Notes under the pieces: generated by a model
Databases searched by the model: none
The model's input: only the letters and a program-made list of their open reading frames with translations
Told to the model about the DNA's origin: nothing
Shown here: in pieces, positions 57,242 through 64,000 of the stretch
Numbering within the stretch: the first letter of the stretch is position 1
Layout of the letters: each line of letters starts with the position of its first letter
Translations under genes and position numbers: made by a program
NCBI GenBank assembly: GCA_904846145.1
Contig: CAJGZL010000001.1
Location: 1,178,001 to 1,242,000 of the forward strand
Source: Psychrobacter immobilis
Lineage (GTDB): Bacteria; Pseudomonadota; Gammaproteobacteria; Pseudomonadales; Moraxellaceae
DNA: 64,000 bases
Reading direction: 5' to 3'

Positions 57242-58444
57242 ATGCGCACTGATTACTCCAAATCAAATACCCAGTCATCAGCGCTTAGCTCATTATGGCC
57301 TATACTAGTCATAGCGGCGCTCGCATTGACCCTGCGCCCGACTTTGACATCTACTGGCCCGTTACTGGATGAGATTCGACTTAGCACAGGGATTGGCTTG
57401 CAGACTGCCTCGCTACTGGTAGTGCTGCCTATGCTGTGTATGGGCATCTATCCGCTACTACTGCCTTGGCTAGGTAAAAGCTTAAGTGAGAGCACTTGGA
57501 TAATAGGCGGATTGATCGCCATTGCTTTATCAGGGTTATGGCGACTAGGGCTAACTTCAAGTGAGGCGTTGATTTTCAGTACGTTGTTAGGCGGTATTGG
57601 TATCGCCATTGTACAGTCGATGGCACCCGGCGTGGTCAAGCGCTGGTATCCTCAGCGTGTACCACTAACGATGGGGATTTATTCCGCCTTTTTGATGGCA
57701 GGCGGCGGTATTGCAGCGACCTTTAGCCCGTCAATCGCTCAGCATTATGGTAGCTGGCAGGCAGGTCTTGGTATATGGTTAATATTGCCCGTTATTGCCT
57801 TATTGATGTGGTGGTTTAGACCAGCTGAAGTGATTCAGACCGAACAAGGTAGCGTGTCGGTTAACTTTTTTAAGAATCGCCGTGCGTGGCTACTCGCCAT
57901 CTATTTTGGCCTCGCCAATGCAGGCTACGCTTGTATGATTGCTTTTTTGCCGACTTATGCTCGTGGTCTAGGGTGGAGCGCTCAAAGTAGCGGTGAGCTG
58001 ATCGGCATTATGACCATATTTCAGGTGATAGGCGCACTAGGCGCTCCTGCGCTCTCAAACAGTCGACTAGATCGTAGGCCTTGGTTATTCTTCGCCGTCG
58101 GTATTCAGATCGTAGGTTTTGCAGGATTAATCTTGATGCCTGAGTCACTATTATTGCTGTGGGCAGCTCTAATAGGTGCAGGCCTTGGCGCTTGTTTTTC
58201 GTTGACACTAACGGTAGCACTTGATCATTTATCTGCACCAAACTTGGCGGGTGCACTGACTGCTTTTGTGCAAGGTATTGGTTTTATTATTACTGCGATT
58301 GTCCCCTACTTTGCAGGCGCACTACATGAATGGCAAGGCGGTTTCCAGATTATTTGGGTCATGCTTATTTTGACGTTAATAGGCATGTTAGCGGTCACTA
58401 TAAGGTTTAATCCTGACAGTTATGCTGCAGCTATGAACTATTGA
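57242..58444 (+). CDS. MFS transporter, CynX/NimT type
   Basis: 400 aa, twelve transmembrane helices. 'ALALTLRPTLTSTGPLLDEI' at the first helix and 'GIGIAIVQSMAPGVVKRWYP' are family features of the cyanate/2-nitroimidazole group. No cyanase gene is adjacent. The substrate is unknown. Confidence 0.85.
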   Translation: MRTDYSKSNTQSSALSSLWPILVIAALALTLRPTLTSTGPLLDEIRLSTGIGLQTASLLVVLPMLCMGIYPLLLPWLGKSLSESTWIIGGLIAIALSGLWRLGLTSSEALIFSTLLGGIGIAIVQSMAPGVVKRWYPQRVPLTMGIYSAFLMAGGGIAATFSPSIAQHYGSWQAGLGIWLILPVIALLMWWFRPAEVIQTEQGSVSVNFFKNRRAWLLAIYFGLANAGYACMIAFLPTYARGLGWSAQSSGELIGIMTIFQVIGALGAPALSNSRLDRRPWLFFAVGIQIVGFAGLILMPESLLLLWAALIGAGLGACFSLTLTVALDHLSAPNLAGALTAFVQGIGFIITAIVPYFAGALHEWQGGFQIIWVMLILTLIGMLAVTIRFNPDSYAAAMNY

Positions 58445-58637
58445 TATTCTTTAAGCAACTACTTATTTTGAAGCTGATATGCAAACTCTACCTATATTAA
58501 ACAGTGCAAGGGCGCAAAATATAGTTAATACTATTGTCATTACTCAAGCAGACCTAAAAGCTTTGGAATAAAGGCTTATGGCGCTCAAAACAGTTTTCGC
58601 TTAAAGCAATTACGCTCAACACAATAAAAGGTAGCCG

Positions 58638-59423
58638 ATGTTACTTAAAGTCTTACGTACCTTACTCACCATTAGCGGCTTAGTTTTTATTATAGACTGC
58701 GTCATCTTGATTGCTGTTGACAAAATTAATTTCAGTACCGTAGTGCCACTTTTAATAGGTCTTATCTTTATCGCTCATGGACTGTTTTGGCATACTATTC
58801 GCAATTTTGTGATTCAAAGCACTTGGCTCAATATCAGCTGGCACGCGCTATGGATTTTGTTTGGATTATGGCTAGTGAGTTTTGGCGTATTTATAGGGTC
58901 TTTGCAACAGCAGATTAAGCTGAGTAAGCAAGTTACACCGCCCGTTGCCGCTGTCATTATATTAGGATCAGGCACAGTCGGTGGTCAGCCAACGCCAACG
59001 CTCGCCGCCCGATTAGATAGAGCTGTACCTGTTATCAAATCACAACCGCAAGCTGTCGTTATTACCAGTGGTGGGGTGGGCTTTGGGCGCACGCGTAGTG
59101 AAGCCGATATTATGGCGACTTATCTTTATGAGACTCACGGCATACCTTTAGCGCGAGTGACGCAAGAAGGCGAGAGCACCAGCACAGAGGAGAATCTAAT
59201 CAATAGCCAAGCTATTTTAGCAGCTCAATCAATCAGTCTAAGTGAGCCTATCGCTATCGTCACCAGCGATTTTCATACGATCCGCTCAGCAGCTATTGCC
59301 CGTCACCAAGGCTATAAGCAACCAATATTACTAGCCAGCCCCACCCCATTGTCCGTCCGTTATAACGCTTGGTTTCGAGAGTATTTTGCTTTTGTTAGTG
59401 GCTGGCTATTCAATGAATATTAA
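58638..59423 (+). CDS. DUF218 (YdcF/ElyC-type) membrane protein
   Basis: 261 aa. Two or three N-terminal transmembrane helices are followed by a periplasmic or cytoplasmic DUF218 domain from about residue 104: 'AAVIILGSGTVGGQPTPTLA', 'VVITSGGVGFGRTRSEADIM', 'EGESTSTEENL' and 'AIVTSDFHTIRSAAIA'. ElyC of this family affects peptidoglycan precursor metabolism. It ends 5 bp before the convergent uvrA2-like gene. Confidence 0.82.
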   Translation: MLLKVLRTLLTISGLVFIIDCVILIAVDKINFSTVVPLLIGLIFIAHGLFWHTIRNFVIQSTWLNISWHALWILFGLWLVSFGVFIGSLQQQIKLSKQVTPPVAAVIILGSGTVGGQPTPTLAARLDRAVPVIKSQPQAVVITSGGVGFGRTRSEADIMATYLYETHGIPLARVTQEGESTSTEENLINSQAILAAQSISLSEPIAIVTSDFHTIRSAAIARHQGYKQPILLASPTPLSVRYNAWFREYFAFVSGWLFNEY

Positions 59424-59428
59424 AAGGG

Positions 59429-62020
59429 TTAAGACTCACACTCTACCAATAAAAACGGGGCAGTTTTACTGATCTCAGAGCAAGCCACATCTTCAGGCAC
59501 ACCTTGAGCGACAATATGCCCACCCGCGTCCCCTGCGCCAGGCCCGATATCCATAACCCAGTCGCTATTGCTAGCCACTTGCATATCATGCTCGACCATA
59601 ATAACCGTGTTGCCTGCATCGACTAGTCCATTCAATTGCGCCATCAACATTGATACGTCTTTAGGGTGCAAGCCAGTGGTCGGTTCGTCCAGCACATAAA
59701 GCGTATCGCCACGCTGGCTGCGCTGTAGTTCGGTAGCTAGCTTGATGCGTTGCGCTTCACCACCTGAGAGCTCGGTAGCTGGCTGACCCAATCTTAAGTA
59801 GCCTAGCCCAACTTGTAATAAAGCATCTAATGCTCGCAAAATAGATGGCTCATCAATGAAGAACTCATAGGCGCTCTCAACCGTAAGCGCCAGTACTTCA
59901 GCGATATTTTTATCGCGATATGTGATTTCTAACGTGTCCTCATTATAGCGCTGGCCATGACAGACTTGGCAGGGAGAATAAACGCTAGGTAAAAACAGCA
60001 GCTCGACCATCACGAAGCCTAAGCCTTCACAATTAGGGCAGCGACCTTTGGTAGTATTAAATGAAAAACGACCGACATTATAACGGCGTGCTTTGGCCTC
60101 GTCGGTGGCTGCAAACCGCTTACGCACATGATCAAACAACCCAGTATAAGTCGCTAAGTTAGAGCGCGGTGTACGCCCAATAGCCTTTTGATCGACAGTG
60201 ACTAATCGTTTTATATCATCCATGCCAGCGATGATTTGACCACCCGTTGGGGTCTCTAACTCTTGCTCTAATAAATCAGCTTCGCCCATTGGCGCTTCTA
60301 TGACTTGTTTTTGTCCTAGTACCTCATAGACCAGCTCAACCAGCGCCTGACTCACCAAGCTCGATTTACCTGAACCGGATACCCCAGTCACGGTAGTCAT
60401 CACCCCTAACGGGAACTCGACAGCTAACCCTTGCAAGTTATTGCGCTCAACCCCTGCGAGTTTTAGCCAAGCCATTGGCTGTCTTGGCATATGTTGGCCG
60501 CGCTCAGTAACGCTTTTAGCAGTATTAAAGAGATACTGACCTGTATGTGACTGTTTAACTGTACGTAGTCCCTCGACAGGACCACTATAAATCACTTCGC
60601 CGCCATGAGCTCCAGCATCGGGGCCAACGTCGACTATCCAATCAGCATGTCGAATAACACTGACATCGTGTTCGACTACAAATACCGAGTTGCCAGACGC
60701 GATAAGCTCATCTAACGCGCCTAATAACGCTTGAGTATCAGCAGGATGCAGACCAGCAGAAGGTTCATCCAGTACATACACTACTCCAAACAGTTTCGAG
60801 CGAATTTGAGTGGCTAAGCGCAAGCGTTGCAGCTCACCTGGCGATAAGGTCGGCGTAGTACGCTCAAGCGATAAGTAGCCCAATCCTAGCATCGTCAATG
60901 CCTCGACACGCGAGAGAATATCACTAGCAATACGCTGAGCGACAATGGCTTTTTCTCGATCTACAGTATCATCAGTTGGTTTAGCTTCGGCAGCAGCACG
61001 TAGCTTAAGCGCGACTTCGGTGAGTGTTAGTTGCGATAATTCACCGATATCCAGTCCAGCAAATTTGACCGATAGCGACGCTCGTTTTAGCTTTTTGCCA
61101 TGACACTCTGGGCATACTGAGATTTGCATAAATTGAGACACCCGCTTTTTGGTGAGCGGGCTTTGAGTGGTTGCAAAAGAGTGCAGAATAAAGTTTTTAG
61201 CACTAGTGAACGTACCTTTATAATTAGGTTTTTCGTTACTGTCGATGGCCGCACGTACTTGCTCGATATTATATTCTGGATAGACAGGTACAGTTGGCGT
61301 CTCATCAGTGAATAGTATCCAATCGCGAGTTGCTTTAGGCAGCTTATGCCAAGGTACATCGATATCGTAACCCAAGGTAGTTAGAATACGGCTCAAATTC
61401 TGACCTTGCCATGCGGGTGGCCATGCAGCAATCGCTCTATCCCGAATGGTCTTAGTAGGATCAGGAACTAGCAGCTGCTCAGTGACTTCGAACACGCGGC
61501 CAATACCTGAACAAGTTGGACAAGCGCCCTCTGGAGTATTTGGCGAAAACGCATCAGCATACAAGATACCTTGACCAGCAGGATACTCACCCGCCCGTGA
61601 GTACAGCATGCGCAGACCATTTGAGATCGTAGTTATACTACCGACTGATGAGCGTACCGAAGGCGTACCACGCTGTTGTTGTAGGGCGACCGCTGGCGGC
61701 AGCCCTTCTATCGCATCGACATCTGGCTCATCGACTTGATCTATCAAGCGCCTTGCATAAGGCGATACTGAATCTAGGTAGCGGCGTTGCGATTCGGCAA
61801 ATAAAGTACCAAACGCTAGCGACGACTTGCCGGAACCAGAGATACCAGTGAATACTACTAATTTATCACGTGGCAAATCGACATCAACGTTTTTTAGATT
61901 ATGAACGCGTGCGCCTCTTACTTGGATGCTGTGACCTGCTTGAATACTGTGATCTGGATTATCTAGGAAGTTATTATCAATACGCTTATTGTTAGCACTT
62001 TTATCATTAGTAGTGGCCAT
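59429..62020 (-). CDS. UvrA2-like ABC ATPase
   Basis: 863 aa, shorter than UvrA (about 940). It has two ABC ATPase modules: Walker A '[20 protein letters not shown]' and '[15 protein letters not shown]', signatures '[15 protein letters not shown]' and '[15 protein letters not shown]', and Walker B '[11 protein letters not shown]' and '[11 protein letters not shown]'. It has zinc modules 'CPTCSGIGR', 'CPECHGKKL', 'CPNCEGLGF' and 'CQVCHGQRY'. The stretch after '[10 protein letters not shown]' is short, consistent with loss of the UvrB-binding domain that defines class II UvrA. Such proteins aid tolerance to DNA-damaging drugs. The first signature has SPG in place of SGG. Confidence 0.87.
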   Translation of the reverse strand: MATTNDKSANNKRIDNNFLDNPDHSIQAGHSIQVRGARVHNLKNVDVDLPRDKLVVFTGISGSGKSSLAFGTLFAESQRRYLDSVSPYARRLIDQVDEPDVDAIEGLPPAVALQQQRGTPSVRSSVGSITTISNGLRMLYSRAGEYPAGQGILYADAFSPNTPEGACPTCSGIGRVFEVTEQLLVPDPTKTIRDRAIAAWPPAWQGQNLSRILTTLGYDIDVPWHKLPKATRDWILFTDETPTVPVYPEYNIEQVRAAIDSNEKPNYKGTFTSAKNFILHSFATTQSPLTKKRVSQFMQISVCPECHGKKLKRASLSVKFAGLDIGELSQLTLTEVALKLRAAAEAKPTDDTVDREKAIVAQRIASDILSRVEALTMLGLGYLSLERTTPTLSPGELQRLRLATQIRSKLFGVVYVLDEPSAGLHPADTQALLGALDELIASGNSVFVVEHDVSVIRHADWIVDVGPDAGAHGGEVIYSGPVEGLRTVKQSHTGQYLFNTAKSVTERGQHMPRQPMAWLKLAGVERNNLQGLAVEFPLGVMTTVTGVSGSGKSSLVSQALVELVYEVLGQKQVIEAPMGEADLLEQELETPTGGQIIAGMDDIKRLVTVDQKAIGRTPRSNLATYTGLFDHVRKRFAATDEAKARRYNVGRFSFNTTKGRCPNCEGLGFVMVELLFLPSVYSPCQVCHGQRYNEDTLEITYRDKNIAEVLALTVESAYEFFIDEPSILRALDALLQVGLGYLRLGQPATELSGGEAQRIKLATELQRSQRGDTLYVLDEPTTGLHPKDVSMLMAQLNGLVDAGNTVIMVEHDMQVASNSDWVMDIGPGAGDAGGHIVAQGVPEDVACSEISKTAPFLLVECES

Positions 62021-62437
62021 AAAAAGGCTGTTCCTATTTTTGGATGTTTTAGTTTTGATGTGTTTAAATTGTATTTTTCAAAGAAATTTTTGAGGAATTT
62101 ATAGAAAAGTGTTTATCGCTCGAAGTTAAGTAACTTGAAGCTGTATAAATAATAGAAGGGAATGAAGATAATCTTAACATTTTGCTATACTGGTATAGAT
62201 AACACCTTACTGACACAGTACGCATTACTTACATAGCTTTACTCGTCGTTCAGAGACAAAAAAATCCCATCATAGCTGCGGGATTTTTATAGTTTAGTCA
62301 TAGTGGATCAAAGTGCAACGTAGCCACCTTCCTATTTAGTGGTAACCATTATATCTGGTTCTTTGTAAAATATAATGACCCCAAATAGTAAAAGACCTTT
62401 ACGGGTGAGTAATAGTTATCTGTGTATTTTAAGCTCA
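62021..62437. other. Intergenic region between uvrA2-like gene and lysR
   Basis: About 420 bp. It carries the terminator at 62260-62288 and, nearer 62020, the presumed uvrA2 promoter (minus). No gene seen. Confidence 0.4.
62260..62288. terminator. Terminator downstream of lysR
   Basis: Stem AAAAATCCC with GGGATTTTT around an 11-nt loop, with A and T runs that allow use in both directions. Confidence 0.75.
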
Positions 62438-63307
62438 TTATGGAAGCAAGCGCTCTGCTAAAAACTCTACTAACAGCCTAATTTTGGGGGATAAATAACG
62501 ATTGTACGGGTAGAGCGCCCATATAGCCTCTTCAGGCTCTCTATAGCTATCTAATATGCTTATCAGCGTTCCTGATTGTAAATACTTTTGCACATAATAA
62601 TCAGGCAACTGCACAATACCTAGCCCCTTTAGTGCAGCGTCAGCCAAACTATAACCGCTGTTATAACGCACGCTACCAGTCACCCGAATATTGCGCTCTT
62701 TGCCCTGTTCTTTAAAATGCCAGTAATCCAAGGTGCCAAGCAAACAGTTATGCTGGCCAAGCTCAGTCAGCGTGTTTGGTACACCGTATTTTTTGATATA
62801 AGCAGGCGCGGCACAAACAAAGTTGGTGCGGCTACTGAGTTTTTTAGCCATCATTGTCGAATCATTTAAATTACCGATACGAATCGCTAAATCATAACCG
62901 CCCTCTAATAAGTCAACCGTTTGATTACTCAAAAAAGCGGTCACTTCGATATCGCTATAGCGCATCATAAAGTCATTCACTAGTGGTAGTAACTGTTGCT
63001 CTCCATAGGTGACTGGGGCGGTAAGCTTAATCCTACCTTGCGGTTTTGATTGCAAATTACTGACGGCTTGCTCAGCAGCATCTAAACCGTCTAGCACCGC
63101 GCGGCAGTGCTGGTAAAACACTTGCCCCTCTTCAGTGAGCGATACCCTACGCGTGGTGCGATACAGCAACTTGATATTCAGACGCTTCTCTAAGGCGCTT
63201 ACCTGACGGCTGACTTGCGCGGTTGAGAGACCAATATTTTTGGCGGCTTTAGTAAAGCTTTCGTATTCAGCCACGTAGACAAATTCGCTAATACCTTCCC
63301 ATTTCAT
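62438..63307 (-). CDS. LysR-family transcriptional regulator
   Basis: 289 aa. It has the N-terminal helix-turn-helix 'FTKAAKNIGLSTAQVSRQVS', 'LEKRLNIKLLYRTTRRVSLT' and the effector domain 'GRIKLTAPVTYGEQQLLPLV'. The ATG at 63305-63307 is preferred to a GTG four codons upstream. It is divergent from frmA with a 173-bp shared promoter region, so it is the likely regulator of that gene (inference from arrangement). Confidence 0.9.
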   Translation of the reverse strand: MKWEGISEFVYVAEYESFTKAAKNIGLSTAQVSRQVSALEKRLNIKLLYRTTRRVSLTEEGQVFYQHCRAVLDGLDAAEQAVSNLQSKPQGRIKLTAPVTYGEQQLLPLVNDFMMRYSDIEVTAFLSNQTVDLLEGGYDLAIRIGNLNDSTMMAKKLSSRTNFVCAAPAYIKKYGVPNTLTELGQHNCLLGTLDYWHFKEQGKERNIRVTGSVRYNSGYSLADAALKGLGIVQLPDYYVQKYLQSGTLISILDSYREPEEAIWALYPYNRYLSPKIRLLVEFLAERLLP

Positions 63308-63432
63308 GATTGTTACCACAGCGTAAAAGATATTTTCGAATATAGCATATTATCATCAGTTCAGAAATAAGTATAATAGTTACTATAAGCTTAAATATGC
63401 TACAGTCTATAACACTCGTTTATTACAGTTAA

Positions 63433-64000
<568 letters not shown>

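Overview
The window reads as chromosomal DNA of a Psychrobacter-like gammaproteobacterium (family Moraxellaceae). The evidence is a response regulator and kinase pair very close to Acinetobacter BfmRS, moderately AT-rich DNA with AT-rich spacers, and the gene content overall. Species-level assignment is inference. Almost all of it is coding, and the window starts inside uvrC and ends inside a class III alcohol dehydrogenase gene.

Core housekeeping blocks, left to right: uvrC (cut), a DUF3360 membrane protein, an HNH protein and a DUF4442 hotdog protein; the ribosomal/tRNA operon rpsP-rimM-trmD-rplS (minus strand); an EnvZ-type kinase; the bfmR-bfmS two-component operon with an extra 59-residue membrane protein at its end; the complete F1Fo ATP synthase operon atpIBEFHAGDC (minus strand, 19.4-11.3 kb); a divergent zinc uptake locus (znuA against zur-znuC-znuB) with two palindromes that look like Zur boxes; cpdA; dksA-gluQ; murD and ftsW; a SulP transporter with a universal stress protein; and glnK-amtB with a sigma-54-like promoter. 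Then come a DUF2147 protein and two tandem duplicated secreted DNA/RNA endonucleases.

At 37.4 kb lies tRNA-Ser(GGA), followed by a genomic island of about 15.5 kb. The 3' end of the tRNA is repeated 15.5 kb away (17 bp exact, TCACCGCCAATCTTATA at 37493 and 52969), which marks attL and attR. The island holds an IS3-family element interrupted by a second IS3-family element (IS407-like), an AlpA-type regulator, a YjiH-type membrane protein, a flavin reductase, a type I restriction-modification system (hsdM, hsdS, hsdR) with a YgjP-like metallopeptidase, and a PaaI-type thioesterase. No integrase is visible. The IS pair sits where one would be expected, so the island is probably immobilised. Between hsdS and hsdR, in the opposite orientation, lies a compact two-gene cassette (65 aa plus 277 aa membrane protein) of unknown function. 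This is the best candidate in the window for an undescribed, possibly defence-related, unit. A decayed piece of a second ygjP-like gene lies just outside attR.

To the right of the island are polyphosphate kinase 2, a BenE-type transporter, a lipoprotein, a 43-residue cysteine-rich metallothionein-like protein too short for ordinary gene calling, an MFS transporter, a DUF218 protein, a UvrA2-like ATPase, a LysR regulator and, divergently, frmA/adhC.
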